Assembly (NCBI RefSeq): GCF_019977195.1
Contig: NZ_AP024643.1
Location: 2,604,001-2,668,000 of the forward strand
DNA length: 64,000 nt
Reading direction: 5' to 3'
From: Arthrobacter sp. StoSoilA2
GTDB taxonomy: Bacteria; Actinomycetota; Actinomycetes; Actinomycetales; Micrococcaceae
In this document: in pieces, positions 37,126 through 46,587 of the stretch
Layout of the letters: every line of letters starts with the position of its first letter
Numbering within the stretch: the first letter of the stretch is position 1
Notes under the pieces: generated by a model
The model's input: only the letters and a program-made list of their open reading frames with translations
The model's database searches: none
Told to the model about the DNA's origin: nothing
Translations under genes and position numbers: made by a program

Positions 37126-37935
37126 GTGTCTACTGCTATGAGTGATGTTCTGGAATTGGCTTCCGTCAGCGTTGTCCGAGGCAAGAAGACCCTGCTGGAC
37201 AAGGTTGACTGGCAGGTCAACGAAGGCGAACGCTGGGTCATTCTTGGCCCCAACGGCGCAGGCAAAACGACGCTTCTCCAGATTGCTGCAGCCCGCATGC
37301 ACCCGACCAGCGGAAGGGCAGGGATCCTTGACGAAACCCTGGGCCGGGTTGACGTCTTTGAACTGCGACCCCGCATCGGCCTTTCCTCGGCCGCACTGGC
37401 TACCCAGATCCCGGAACACGAGAACGTCCTCAACGTCGTAGTGACCGCGGCATACGGCGTCACCGGCCGCTGGCGTGAAGGATACGAGCGCGACGACGAG
37501 CGTCGTGCCTTTGGCCTCCTGAATGACTGGGGGATGGGACCGCTGCTCAACCGCACGTTTGCCACGCTTTCCGAAGGTGAGCGGAAGCGGGTGCAGATCG
37601 CACGCGCACTCATGACCGATCCCGAACTCCTGCTCCTGGATGAACCGGCCGCCGGACTCGATCTTGGGGGGCGCGAAGAGCTCGTGCACAAACTCGGTGA
37701 ACTTGCCAAGGACGAGGCAGCTCCGGCGATGGTCCTGGTGACCCACCACCTTGAGGAAGTTCCCCCGGGATTCACCCACGCCATGCTGCTGCGCGAAGGT
37801 GGAGTAGTGGCAGCCGGTGCCATTAAGGACGTACTCACGGACGAGCACCTGAGCAACACTTTCGGCCTGGCCCTGGACGTCACGGAAAACGCCGGCCGTT
37901 ACACGGCAACCGCCCGCCGCCAGGCGGGCCAGTAG
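37126..37935 (+). CDS. ABC transporter ATP-binding protein (ModF/YlmA-like)
   Basis: Single NBD, 269 residues: Walker A GPNGAGKTT near residue 41, signature LSEGERKR in place of LSGGQ, Walker B LLLLDEPAAGLD, and THHLEEVPPGFTHAML, typical of YlmA/ModF-like ATPases that have no known membrane partner. Neighbours (serB, TauE) do not reveal a substrate. GTG 37126 or ATG 37138 may be the start. Confidence 0.88.
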   Translation: MSTAMSDVLELASVSVVRGKKTLLDKVDWQVNEGERWVILGPNGAGKTTLLQIAAARMHPTSGRAGILDETLGRVDVFELRPRIGLSSAALATQIPEHENVLNVVVTAAYGVTGRWREGYERDDERRAFGLLNDWGMGPLLNRTFATLSEGERKRVQIARALMTDPELLLLDEPAAGLDLGGREELVHKLGELAKDEAAPAMVLVTHHLEEVPPGFTHAMLLREGGVVAAGAIKDVLTDEHLSNTFGLALDVTENAGRYTATARRQAGQ

Positions 37936-37941
37936 TCGACG

Positions 37942-38727
37942 GTGGAGATTCTTAGCAGCATCCTGATCTTTTTCGCGGGCTTGTGGGCCGGCACCATCAA
38001 TGCGGTGGTCGGCTCCGGCACCCTCGTGACTTTTCCTGTGCTCATCGCGCTGGGCGTGACTCCGGTGGTTGCCTCCATGAGCAATGCCATGGGCCTGGTG
38101 GCTGGCACTGCCGCCGGAGCCTGGGGGTATCGCCGCGAACTCGCGGGCCGCGGCAGGCAGTTGATGAAGCTGCTTCCGGCCTCTCTGCTGGGCGGTATCA
38201 CGGGGGCTTGGCTGCTGCTTCATCTGCCGGACAAAGTCTTCCACTTTGTGGCCCCCGTCCTGCTGGTACTGGCGCTGCTGATGGTGATGTTCCAGCCTCG
38301 TCTCCAAGCCTCGGTGCGAAACCGTGAACAAAATCCGGAACATGCCCTCAGGGACCGGAGCCACGGAGTCCTCCTCGTGGTCCTTGTTTACCTCGCCGGC
38401 GTTTACGGCGGCTATTTCGTAGCGGCCCAAGGGATTTTGCTTGTAGGAATCCTGGGCGTGTTCCTCACAGGGACCATGCAGAACGCCAATGCCATGAAGA
38501 ACATCCTGGTGCTCGGCGTCAACATGGTGGCTGCTGTGTCTTACCTGATCTTCGCCTTCGATCGAATCAACTGGCTCGTGGTCCTGCTGATCGGCGTGAG
38601 TTCAACCATTGGCGGCCTGGTCGGATCCAAGGTTGGCCGCAAGCTTTCGCCACGCGTCTTGAGGGCGGTCATCTTTACGCTTGGGATCGTGGCCCTTGGC
38701 TTTATGATCGCCAATCTGCTGAAATAA
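37942..38727 (+). CDS. TauE/SafE family anion exporter
   Basis: Membrane protein of the TSUP family, reported for sulfite/organosulfonate export. The 261 residues contain eight hydrophobic segments in two repeats; motifs INAVVGSGTLVTFPVL (first) and AGVYGGYFVAAQGILL (second). GTG start 6 nt after the ABC ATPase stop, so probably one operon. Substrate not known. Confidence 0.9.
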   Translation: MEILSSILIFFAGLWAGTINAVVGSGTLVTFPVLIALGVTPVVASMSNAMGLVAGTAAGAWGYRRELAGRGRQLMKLLPASLLGGITGAWLLLHLPDKVFHFVAPVLLVLALLMVMFQPRLQASVRNREQNPEHALRDRSHGVLLVVLVYLAGVYGGYFVAAQGILLVGILGVFLTGTMQNANAMKNILVLGVNMVAAVSYLIFAFDRINWLVVLLIGVSSTIGGLVGSKVGRKLSPRVLRAVIFTLGIVALGFMIANLLK

Positions 38728-38734
38728 TCGGCCG

Positions 38735-39628
38735 GTGACGTTTCACTATCTTGAGTCCGCCGATGATCCCCGCGTGACCGACTACACCACGCTGACGGAT
38801 GTGCACCTTCGCAAGGTTCGCGAGCCGGAGGAAGGCATGTACATTGCCGAATCCTCCAAGGTCCTCCGCCGTGCATTGGCAGCAGGTCATCAGCCACGCT
38901 CGTTCTTCCTGGCGGAGAAGTGGCTGGAAGACCTCGACGACGTCTTCCAGGCTTATCCCGACGTCCCGGTGTTCGTTGGCAAAGCCAAGCTGCTGGAAGA
39001 AATCACGGGTTTCCATCTGCACCGCGGAGCGATGGCAGCCATGCACCGTCCGGCACCTGTGCCGCTCTCGCAGCTGCTGGCGGATGCGCGCCGGGTTGCC
39101 GTGCTGGAAGACAGCGTGGACCACCCCGACGTCGGTGGTTCCAAAGTGCAAGGGGACGAAACCGCTCCTCTTCGAGGACGATCGAGGATCGCGGTCCTTG
39201 AAAACCTAACCGACCATACGAACGTAGGGGCGATCTTCCGCAGCGCGGCAGCCATCGGTGTCGACGCTGTACTGGTCTCGCCCCAGTGCGCCGACCCGCT
39301 GTACCGACGCTCCATCCGGGTGTCGATGGGCACCGTGTTCCAGGTGCCGTGGACGCGGATCGAGTCGTGGCCTGGAGACCTTGGAGTCCTTAAGGATGCA
39401 GGTTACTTCGTTGCCGGCATGTCGCTTGGCGAAGGGGCCATAACACTCGATGAGCTGGTCGCCCAGGACCATCCGAACCTCGCGCTGGTCTTCGGCACCG
39501 AGGGTGAGGGATTGAAGCCTGAGACCGACCAAGTGCTCGACGCGCGCGTAACAATTCCGATGATGAATGGCGTGGATTCGCTGAATGTTGCCGCGGCATC
39601 CGCTGTGGCGTTCTACGCGACAAAGTAG
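38735..39628 (+). CDS. TrmH/SpoU-family RNA 2'-O-methyltransferase
   Basis: SPOUT methyltransferase acting on tRNA or rRNA, 297 residues: N-terminal substrate domain, then motifs ENLTDHTNVGAIFRSAAAIG, FGTEGEGL and IPMMNGVDSLNVAAASAV for the knotted SAM site. Residues 120-134 resemble 151-165 (RVAVLEDSVDHPDVG versus RIAVLENLTDHTNVG), an apparent partial duplication of motif 1. GTG start 7 nt after the TauE stop. Confidence 0.93.
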   Translation: MTFHYLESADDPRVTDYTTLTDVHLRKVREPEEGMYIAESSKVLRRALAAGHQPRSFFLAEKWLEDLDDVFQAYPDVPVFVGKAKLLEEITGFHLHRGAMAAMHRPAPVPLSQLLADARRVAVLEDSVDHPDVGGSKVQGDETAPLRGRSRIAVLENLTDHTNVGAIFRSAAAIGVDAVLVSPQCADPLYRRSIRVSMGTVFQVPWTRIESWPGDLGVLKDAGYFVAGMSLGEGAITLDELVAQDHPNLALVFGTEGEGLKPETDQVLDARVTIPMMNGVDSLNVAAASAVAFYATK

Positions 39629-39664
39629 TGGCCCCCCAGCGATCGCGGCCCGACGATGGCCGGG

Positions 39665-41050
39665 TCATGCTGAGGCGATGAGGCGGGGGAGGTTGGAGAG
39701 CGCTCCGGCGGCATGGGCTCGGCTGCGCTCCTGAGCCTCGGGGATGCGTGGGTCGTCGGCATAACGCTGCAGCTCGGCGAAAGGATACAGCCGGCTCGTG
39801 CGCGACCATGCGGACACGGCCGGATGCTTGCCGCGTGCCCGGGAGTTCGCCATCAGCGCGGCGTAGGCGATGAGGAAGTCGACATTCCGATCCCAGAGGT
39901 GCAGCGGGCGGCACAGCTTGTTCTTCTGGTCGTCGTCGTGGAGTTCGGCTTCGACGACGCCAAGCATCGCGTACTGGAACGAGACGGTGCCCCAGAACAT
40001 CGGCTGAAGCGTGATGCGGCCAGGTTCGAAGATCGGACGAAGTGGAGGCCGGACGAGCCCCGTCGCCGCGCAGTGGACGTGCAGCGTTTCGCGTGTCGTG
40101 GGGATGACGCCGTCGTCGAGGATGATGCGGTCGCGCTCGACACTACGCACGTGGCCGAGTCGGACGACATCCTCGATTTGCCGGAGGAGGGCGATCTCGG
40201 CTTCTCCGACGATCGCGCCGTGGAACATCGTGGGTGGCACCGAGGGATCAACCCGTAGCAGGATTCCCTGTTCGTCGAGCCGTGCGAAGAGATCGTCAAG
40301 CGTCGTTGCTTGGGCCATGGCCTCGATCTGTGCAGCGTTCGCGACGTACTGGTCGACGACCAGATCGTGCGGCTGCAGGTAGCGCCTATTCGGCCACCAG
40401 CCCTCGCGCGGTTTGATCCACGTGAGGTCGGCGGGATCCACACCCCGCTCAAGAAGCCACACGCATGTGTCGAGGGCGGTCTTTCCTGCGCCGATCACGG
40501 TGAAGCGTCCGGCCGGGTGGGAGAGTCGGGCGAGCCCACCGGTTGGGATGCAGCGGACTCCATCGGCCACGGCGAACGGCGGGGCGGAGGTGGCGGGGAT
40601 GCGCCCCTCGAGATACCTGGCATCCACCACGCGGCGGCGCACGGTGACGGGCACGGTGCGTCCGTCCAGGCGGGAGACGATCCGGTCCTCGTCAACGAAC
40701 TCGCACTCGGGCAGGTACATTACACGGCCGCTCGGCAGGAAGACCCGCGTCATCGCCTCTTCGAAATGCGCACAGATCCCGCTCGGGCCGGCCAGTTCGT
40801 ACATGCCTGCGTTCGTGCCACTGACGTCGCGCCTGCTGGCTCCGAATGGCACGGATTCCACGCCATAGAGGTTCGCGGGCTGGTGCAGCCGAACGAACGG
40901 ATATGCGTCCTGCCAGTGTCCCCCGGGCGCGTGCCGACGATCTACGATCGCGACCGTGGCATCCGAATGCGCGAGGATCCGGTCGGTGAAGACCATCCCC
41001 GCTGTCCCAGCGCCGACCACCAGATAGTCGGTTTCGATGCGCCCGCGCAT
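39665..41050 (-). CDS. FAD/NAD(P)-dependent monooxygenase-like flavoprotein
   Basis: Flavoprotein of 461 residues with N-terminal FAD site VVGAGTAGM (about 11-19), DRRHAPGGHWQDAYPFVRLH as in flavin monooxygenases, and a second Rossmann motif VIGAGKTALD near 185. No signal peptide. Substrate unknown. Codon choice appears different from neighbours (more CGA and TCG), and it sits alone between a methyltransferase gene and rpmE2, so it may have been acquired. Start at 41050 is reasonable, without strong Shine-Dalgarno. Confidence 0.82.
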   Translation of the reverse strand: MRGRIETDYLVVGAGTAGMVFTDRILAHSDATVAIVDRRHAPGGHWQDAYPFVRLHQPANLYGVESVPFGASRRDVSGTNAGMYELAGPSGICAHFEEAMTRVFLPSGRVMYLPECEFVDEDRIVSRLDGRTVPVTVRRRVVDARYLEGRIPATSAPPFAVADGVRCIPTGGLARLSHPAGRFTVIGAGKTALDTCVWLLERGVDPADLTWIKPREGWWPNRRYLQPHDLVVDQYVANAAQIEAMAQATTLDDLFARLDEQGILLRVDPSVPPTMFHGAIVGEAEIALLRQIEDVVRLGHVRSVERDRIILDDGVIPTTRETLHVHCAATGLVRPPLRPIFEPGRITLQPMFWGTVSFQYAMLGVVEAELHDDDQKNKLCRPLHLWDRNVDFLIAYAALMANSRARGKHPAVSAWSRTSRLYPFAELQRYADDPRIPEAQERSRAHAAGALSNLPRLIASA

Positions 41051-41330
41051 GCACTTACAGTAAACCCGGCCATCTGCGCAGGGGAAAGGGCTTCACTGTT
41101 GCCGCCATGGAATTGACCGAAGACGCCATTGATTGTGGCGAACACGCTGCCCGCAACATACCCAAACCCGGCTTCGCCCGCAGGACTGAGGCTGGTTCGT
41201 GCACCCGGCTGGTTTCGGCTATGATTGATTGTTGGCCCGGCCGCTGAAATTTCTACCTGCAGCAGGCGGACCACCTCCATTCATACCTGGCAGCTGGCAA
41301 AATCCAGTTGCGTGAACAAAAGGTCCCATT
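41051..41330. promoter_or_regulatory. Intergenic region upstream of rpmE2
   Basis: About 280 bp. TATGAT at about 41219-41224 is a possible -10. The Cys-less L31 is often under Zur (zinc) control in actinobacteria, but I found no clear Zur palindrome. No gene is supported. Confidence 0.3.
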
Positions 41331-41588
41331 ATGAAGTCTGATATCCACCCGAAGTACGAAGCTGTTGTTTTCAACGACCTGGCTTCCGGCACGAAGTTCC
41401 TGACCAAGTCGACTGTGTCTTCCTCGAAGACCATCGAATGGGAAGACGGAAACACCTACCCGGTTATCGACGTCGAAATCTCTTCGGAGTCCCACCCGTT
41501 CTACACGGGCAAGCAGCGCATCATGGACTCCGCTGGCCGCGTCGAGCGCTTCAACGCTCGCTTCAAGGGCTTCGGTGGCTCGAAGTAA
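41331..41588 (+). CDS. rpmE2: 50S ribosomal protein L31 type B
   Basis: Ribosomal protein L31 of the C-minus type: 85 residues without the CxxC zinc ligands of the standard form. Begins MKSDIHPKYEAVVFND and ends with RVERFNARFKGFGGSK. In other bacteria this paralogue replaces the zinc-binding one under zinc limitation (known for the family). Followed by a strong terminator. Confidence 0.97.
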   Translation: MKSDIHPKYEAVVFNDLASGTKFLTKSTVSSSKTIEWEDGNTYPVIDVEISSESHPFYTGKQRIMDSAGRVERFNARFKGFGGSK

Positions 41589-41614
41589 CCACTTCACCCC
41601 AAGGCTTTTCGAAG

Positions 41615-41652
41615 GCCCGCATCGCTGGAATTTCCGGCAGTGCGGGCTTTTT
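41615..41652 (+). terminator. rpmE2 terminator
   Basis: GCCCGCA (41615-41621) pairs with TGCGGGC (41641-41647) and the stem continues inside; TTTTTCGTTTT follows. Classic intrinsic terminator. Confidence 0.88.
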
Positions 41653-41675
41653 CGTTTTCCGGCAAGATGGAACGC

Positions 41676-42794
41676 ATGACGTCCCAGCCCGCACCCGAAG
41701 AACACCCTAACGACATTCACGACAATTACGACGGCGTCACCCGCCTTCACGGGGAGTATAAAGTTCCCGGGGGCAAACTCGTGGTGGTGGACCTGGATGT
41801 CCGGGATGGCCGGCTGGCCAACGTTTCACTGAGCGGGGACTTCTTCCTGGAGCCCGACGAAGCCCTGCAGGACATCAATGCCGCGCTGACTGGCCTGCCC
41901 GTGACGACCCCGGCTGCAGACATCGCCGCGGCTGTCTCAGCAGGGTTGCCCCCGGAGTCCGTACTGTTTGGATTCTCTGCAGAGGCGGTTGCCGTGACTG
42001 TCCGCCGTGCGCTGTCCAAAGCCACGGGGTGGTCCGACCACCAATGGGAAGTTATACCGCCGTCGGTCCTGCCCACCCACGTCAACGTGGCACTGGACGA
42101 AGTACTCACCGAGGCGGTGGGAGCAGGCCGTAGAAATCCCACCCTGCGGTTCTGGGACTGGGAAGAACCTTCAGTGGTCATCGGGAGTTTCCAGTCCGTC
42201 CGGAACGAGGTCGATCCTGAAGGCGTGTCCAGGCATGGCATCACGGTGGTTCGCCGTATCAGTGGTGGCGGTGCAATGTTCATGGAAGCAGGCAACTGCA
42301 TCACCTACTCCCTTTACGTACCGCAGACGTTGGTGGATGGCATCAGTTTCGCTGATTCCTACGCCTTCCTTGATGCATGGGTCATGGCAGCGCTGGAGAA
42401 GCTTGGCATCACGGCTTTCTACGTTCCCCTCAATGACATCGCCACCGAGCAGGGCAAGATCGGGGGTGCGGCCCAGAAACGGCTGGCCAACGGAGGGATG
42501 CTCCACCACGTGACCATGAGCTATGACATCGACGCCGACAAGATGGTGGAGGTCCTGCGCATCGGGAAGGAAAAGCTCTCAGACAAGGGCACGCGCAGCG
42601 CCAAAAAACGGGTGGACCCGTTGCGCCGTCAGACGGGCTTGGCCCGCGCCGCCATCATTGAGGCCATGCAGGAAGTTTTTGTGGAACGCTACGGCGCAGT
42701 TGAATCCCGACTCTCGGACGATGAACTTTCGGAAGCCCGAAAGCGGGTTGAAACGAAGTTCGGCACGGAGGAGTGGTTGAACAGGGTTCCTTAG
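41676..42794 (+). CDS. Lipoate-protein ligase with N-terminal accessory domain
   Basis: Lipoate-protein ligase A-type enzyme attaching lipoyl groups to E2/GcvH proteins. 372 residues. Residues about 15-95 (YKVPGGKLVVVDLDV to LSGDFFLEPDE) resemble the LplA C-terminal accessory domain, here placed at the N terminus. The catalytic BPL/LPL domain follows with RRISGGGAMFMEAGN, the lysine motif KIGGAAQKR and GGMLHHVTM. ATG 41676 chosen; 41667 is possible. Convergent with pepN. Confidence 0.9.
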   Translation: MTSQPAPEEHPNDIHDNYDGVTRLHGEYKVPGGKLVVVDLDVRDGRLANVSLSGDFFLEPDEALQDINAALTGLPVTTPAADIAAAVSAGLPPESVLFGFSAEAVAVTVRRALSKATGWSDHQWEVIPPSVLPTHVNVALDEVLTEAVGAGRRNPTLRFWDWEEPSVVIGSFQSVRNEVDPEGVSRHGITVVRRISGGGAMFMEAGNCITYSLYVPQTLVDGISFADSYAFLDAWVMAALEKLGITAFYVPLNDIATEQGKIGGAAQKRLANGGMLHHVTMSYDIDADKMVEVLRIGKEKLSDKGTRSAKKRVDPLRRQTGLARAAIIEAMQEVFVERYGAVESRLSDDELSEARKRVETKFGTEEWLNRVP

Positions 42795-42807
42795 GCAGGG
42801 TTCCTTA
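42782..42807. repeat. 12-bp direct repeat joining two stop codons
   Basis: CAGGGTTCCTTA occurs at 42782-42793 and 42796-42807. The first copy holds part of the ligase TAG, the second the pepN stop (TAA on minus). Looks like a short local duplication. Confidence 0.7.
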
Positions 42808-45408
42808 CCCGGCTGCCTGTGCGGTCAGAGCCCGCAGCAGGTGGCTACGCTGTTCGATGATGATGCGGCGCAAAGCACGGGGTGCGTCGCTATGTTCATG
42901 CAGCCACCGGTCGGTCGTCACCAGCACTGGATGGGCGACCGGCTCCATTCCGGCCGACAAATCCTGAGCGCCGGGGTAGAGACCCCTGACGATCCTGCCT
43001 GCAATTTCGATACTGCGCTCAGCCCAGACACGTTCCAGGCATTCGAAGTAGGGCTCAATGTATGGCTGCAGGAGCTCTCTGGGGGCAATGGTGAAACCCG
43101 TAATTGTTGCACTGAGGATCTCGTTGGATAGCCCGGTAGTGTTGACGGCTGCGTCCCACGCTGCCGCCTTTATGGAGACGTCAGGACGGGCCGAGGAGGC
43201 TACTGCATGGCCTTCCCGGCCGGAGGCCGTCTTGTCGGCCTCAAGTTCAGCATCCAGCTCGCGCTGCATGGCTTGTCCGTGGGCGGCGAGGGCCTGCCAG
43301 AAACTCCAGCGCAGTTCAGCGTCGACGGCCAGGCCGTCAATGACCGTGGCGCCTTCCAGGATGGCCCGCAGCAGGGGAAGTTCGCTGTCGCCGTGCCTGG
43401 AAACATCGGCCAGGGTTCTGGCCCAGGCAAGCTGGTGGTCGGATCCAGGGGCTGCGGATTGCAATTGGGCCGCGGCGACCGCCAGAAAGTCCTTACGCAC
43501 GCCTTCCCGCATGACCGCGGGGACATAACGTTCGATAGCCGTGGCTGCATTGCCCAGCACGTTCAGGAGGACGCCGATGCCGGTTTCGGTGGGTGCGAAC
43601 TGTTCGACGGCGGCAACGTACCGTACCGCTGGGGTTGCGCCATCGCGAGCCGAATCCCACAGTGCGGTCCAGCACAGCGCACGTGCCATGGGGTCCTGGA
43701 TGGTGCCCAGGGAACTCCGGACTGTGTGCTCCGAAAGGGCGTCCAGACGCACCTTCGCGTAGCTGAGGTCCTCATCGTTGACCAGCAACAGGGCGGGCCG
43801 GGGCTTTCCTGCAAGTTCGGCCACCAACGTGCTCGGGCCAGAGACGTCCAGCTCGATGCTCTCGCTCCGGACGAGGTGGCCGGAGGAATCGGGGCCGTAC
43901 AGGCCCAGCCGGAGTCGGTGGGGCCGCAACTCCTGCTTGCCCGTCAGGGGGTCGGTCGCATCCTGTTGGAGCGTCACGGCGCCCATGATCCCGTTGTCAT
44001 CCACAATGTCTGCCGTGATGGTGGAAATGCCTGATGTCTGCAGCCACTGGCGCGCCCAGCCGGCAAGGTCCCTTCCCGACGCGACGGTGAGCGCTTGCAG
44101 AAGGTCCTCTAGCGAGGTGTTGCCGAACCCGTGGTCCCGGAAATACTGGCGGGACCCGGCGATAAAGTCGTCAAAGCCTACGTAGGACACCAACTGCTTC
44201 AGAACAGAGGCCCCTTTGGCATAGGTGATTCCATCAAAGTTTTGCTTGGCCGCTTCGAGGTCCGGAATGTCGGCAACGATGGGGTGCGTGGTAGGCAGCT
44301 GGTCCTGTACATAGGCCCAGGCTTTACGTTTGCTGGCGAAGTTCACCCATGCCGTATCCCAGTCAGTGGCCCGGTCCACGCCGAGGGTCCCCATGTAGTC
44401 GGCAAAGGACTCCTTCAGCCAGAGGTCGTCCCACCAGGTCATAGTGACGAGGTCACCGAACCACATGTGGGCCATCTCGTGCATCAGTGTGTTGGCGCGC
44501 GCCTGGTACTGCGCGTCTGTTGCCCGGGAAGCGTAGACGTACTTCTCGGTGAACGTCACCAGCCCCGGGTTTTCCATGGCGCCGAGGTTGTACTCGGGCA
44601 CGAACGCCTGATCGTATTTGCCCCAAGGATAGGGGTAGTCGAAAAGTTCGTTGAAGAACGCCAGCCCGCTCTTGGTCAGCCGGAAGAGTTCATCGGCATC
44701 GAACGACTCCGCCAAAGACGCCCGGCAGTAGAGGGCCAGTGGGACGTCAAGGCGGCTGCCGTCGTCGAGCGTTGCTCCCCAATGGTCAGTGGCCTTGAAG
44801 TAGGGCCCGGCGAGGATTGTGGTGATGTAGGTGGACATCCGCTTGGTGGTGGCAAAATCCCAGCTCCAGGCTGCGGCATCATCCGCCAGGGGCGTTCGGG
44901 CGGTCTGCACGCCATTGGAGGCAACTTCCCAGCCTGCCGGAGCGATCACGTGGAAAGTGAATTCGGCTTTGAGGTCGGGCTGCTCAAAGTTGGCGAAGAC
45001 GCGGCGGCTGTCGGCCGGTTCGTACTGGGTGTAGAGATAGCACTGGCCATCGGCTGGGTCGACGAAACGGTGCATGCCCTCTCCGGAGCGGCTGTAGAGC
45101 GCGGTTCCTGTAACGGTGACCGTGTTTTCGGCGGCCAGGTCCTCCAGGATGATCCTGTCCCGGTCCACCACCCGGTCAACGTCCAGGACCTTGCCGTTCA
45201 GCATCACGGACTTCACTCCGCCGCTGATGAAATCCAGGAAAGTAGCTGAGCCGGGATTGGCAGAAAACCTGATGGTGCTGGTGCTCGGGTAGCCGGCGGT
45301 TGCGGGATCTGCCACGTCGCGGACATCGAGGGTGACGTCGTAGCTATGGGTGGTGATCAGGGCTGAACGTGTTGCGGCTTCGTCGCGCGAGAGATTGTGA
45401 TTCGACAC
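42805..45408 (-). CDS. pepN: Aminopeptidase N
   Basis: Zinc metallopeptidase of family M1, 867 residues, cytoplasmic. Motifs: GAMEN exopeptidase loop in NLGAMENPGLVTF, zinc ligands HEMAHMWFGDLV and downstream Glu in WLKESFADYMG, then the long ERAP1-like helical C-terminal domain typical of actinobacterial PepN. Starts ATG at 45408, 4 nt after the stop of the YeiH gene; both may form one transcript. Confidence 0.96.
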   Translation of the reverse strand: MSNHNLSRDEAATRSALITTHSYDVTLDVRDVADPATAGYPSTSTIRFSANPGSATFLDFISGGVKSVMLNGKVLDVDRVVDRDRIILEDLAAENTVTVTGTALYSRSGEGMHRFVDPADGQCYLYTQYEPADSRRVFANFEQPDLKAEFTFHVIAPAGWEVASNGVQTARTPLADDAAAWSWDFATTKRMSTYITTILAGPYFKATDHWGATLDDGSRLDVPLALYCRASLAESFDADELFRLTKSGLAFFNELFDYPYPWGKYDQAFVPEYNLGAMENPGLVTFTEKYVYASRATDAQYQARANTLMHEMAHMWFGDLVTMTWWDDLWLKESFADYMGTLGVDRATDWDTAWVNFASKRKAWAYVQDQLPTTHPIVADIPDLEAAKQNFDGITYAKGASVLKQLVSYVGFDDFIAGSRQYFRDHGFGNTSLEDLLQALTVASGRDLAGWARQWLQTSGISTITADIVDDNGIMGAVTLQQDATDPLTGKQELRPHRLRLGLYGPDSSGHLVRSESIELDVSGPSTLVAELAGKPRPALLLVNDEDLSYAKVRLDALSEHTVRSSLGTIQDPMARALCWTALWDSARDGATPAVRYVAAVEQFAPTETGIGVLLNVLGNAATAIERYVPAVMREGVRKDFLAVAAAQLQSAAPGSDHQLAWARTLADVSRHGDSELPLLRAILEGATVIDGLAVDAELRWSFWQALAAHGQAMQRELDAELEADKTASGREGHAVASSARPDVSIKAAAWDAAVNTTGLSNEILSATITGFTIAPRELLQPYIEPYFECLERVWAERSIEIAGRIVRGLYPGAQDLSAGMEPVAHPVLVTTDRWLHEHSDAPRALRRIIIEQRSHLLRALTAQAAG

Positions 45409-45412
45409 ACAG

Positions 45413-46477
45413 CTATCTAATCATGATCCATACGGCGCCCAGGCCCAGCATTGCGATCAGCAGCCACGATCCCAGCGCCACAGCAACGGCACGCCCGCCG
45501 GTATTAACGAGGGTGCGCACACGCACCGCGGAACCGAGCCCAAACAGGGCGGTCGCGAGCAGGATGTCCTGCACTCCAGCGGCGGCTTCCAGAACTGCCG
45601 GGGGCGCCCAACCCAAGGTGCGAACACCCACCATCGCGATGAAGCCGAGGACAAACAAAGGGACAATCGGCGGAAACCGGCCATCGCCGTCGTGCTTTCC
45701 TGATTGGCCTGATTCAGTGTTCGCCCGCCGCCGTACGTGCATCACCCGCTGGTGCAGCCCTGCTGCCGCGGCGATCGGCGCCAAGAGGACCACGCGCGTC
45801 AATTTGACGACGACGGCGACAGCCAGCGCCGCTGTCCCCGCAGTCTGGGCCGTGGCAACCACTTGGCCGACATCATGCACGGACGCACCGGTCCACGCTC
45901 CGAATTGTTCCGGGTTCAAACCCAAGGGGTGCATGAGGAGGGGGAGCACCCCAATCGCCAGGGTGCCGCACAAGGTCACCAGCGCCACCGGAAGTACGGT
46001 GTCCTGGTGCTTGACCCGCCTTACCGCTGCCATGGCACCGATGGCCGACGCACCGCATATGGAGAACCCGGTGGCGATCAGGAGTGCCGCCTCGTCAGGA
46101 AGGCGGAGCATCTTGGCGAGTCCATAGGTCCCCGCGAAACTCAGCAACACCACGGCTGCAATCAGAAGCAGTGACAACCACCCCAACCCGAGGACATCGC
46201 CCATGCTGACCTTGAGTCCAAGCAGGACGATCCCTGCACGCATCAGGTGCTTCCCGGCGAAGTCCAGGCCCGGCCGGGCGCGCCCCGCCGCCCAGACAGC
46301 AGTGCCCGGTATATTTGCAGAGAGCAGGCCCAGTGCGACAGCGAGCGTCATGACGGGAATAACCCCCAATGCCGGAAACACCGCGTGGACGGTGAAGGCA
46401 ACCCCCGTTGCGGCAATACTCAGGACCAGCCCCGGCCCCAGCCGGGACAGGTGGGGCGCAAGACTGTTCAAGGGCAT
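45413..46477 (-). CDS. YeiH family putative sulfate exporter
   Basis: Polytopic membrane protein of the YeiH (UPF0324) family, 354 residues with about ten hydrophobic segments. Family motifs GFSICGASAIGAMAAV near residue 135, and GASVHDVGQVVATA near 195. Function in the family is only predicted. Lies upstream of pepN on the same strand and is divergent from the ATP-grasp gene. Confidence 0.9.
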   Translation of the reverse strand: MPLNSLAPHLSRLGPGLVLSIAATGVAFTVHAVFPALGVIPVMTLAVALGLLSANIPGTAVWAAGRARPGLDFAGKHLMRAGIVLLGLKVSMGDVLGLGWLSLLLIAAVVLLSFAGTYGLAKMLRLPDEAALLIATGFSICGASAIGAMAAVRRVKHQDTVLPVALVTLCGTLAIGVLPLLMHPLGLNPEQFGAWTGASVHDVGQVVATAQTAGTAALAVAVVVKLTRVVLLAPIAAAAGLHQRVMHVRRRANTESGQSGKHDGDGRFPPIVPLFVLGFIAMVGVRTLGWAPPAVLEAAAGVQDILLATALFGLGSAVRVRTLVNTGGRAVAVALGSWLLIAMLGLGAVWIMIR

Positions 46478-46587
46478 GCCTCAACCCTGCCGGATGGGGC
46501 ACCGAAAGGCGAACCGGGAGCCTCCGGAAACCGCGACACAATCAGTGCGAAATGCGCTTGACTCAAAAAGGTGATTGTCTAATTCCC

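Noticed and set aside
41051..41330. Zur box upstream of rpmE2
   Set aside because: No palindrome resembling the Zur consensus was found, though the Cys-less L31 is often zinc-controlled.
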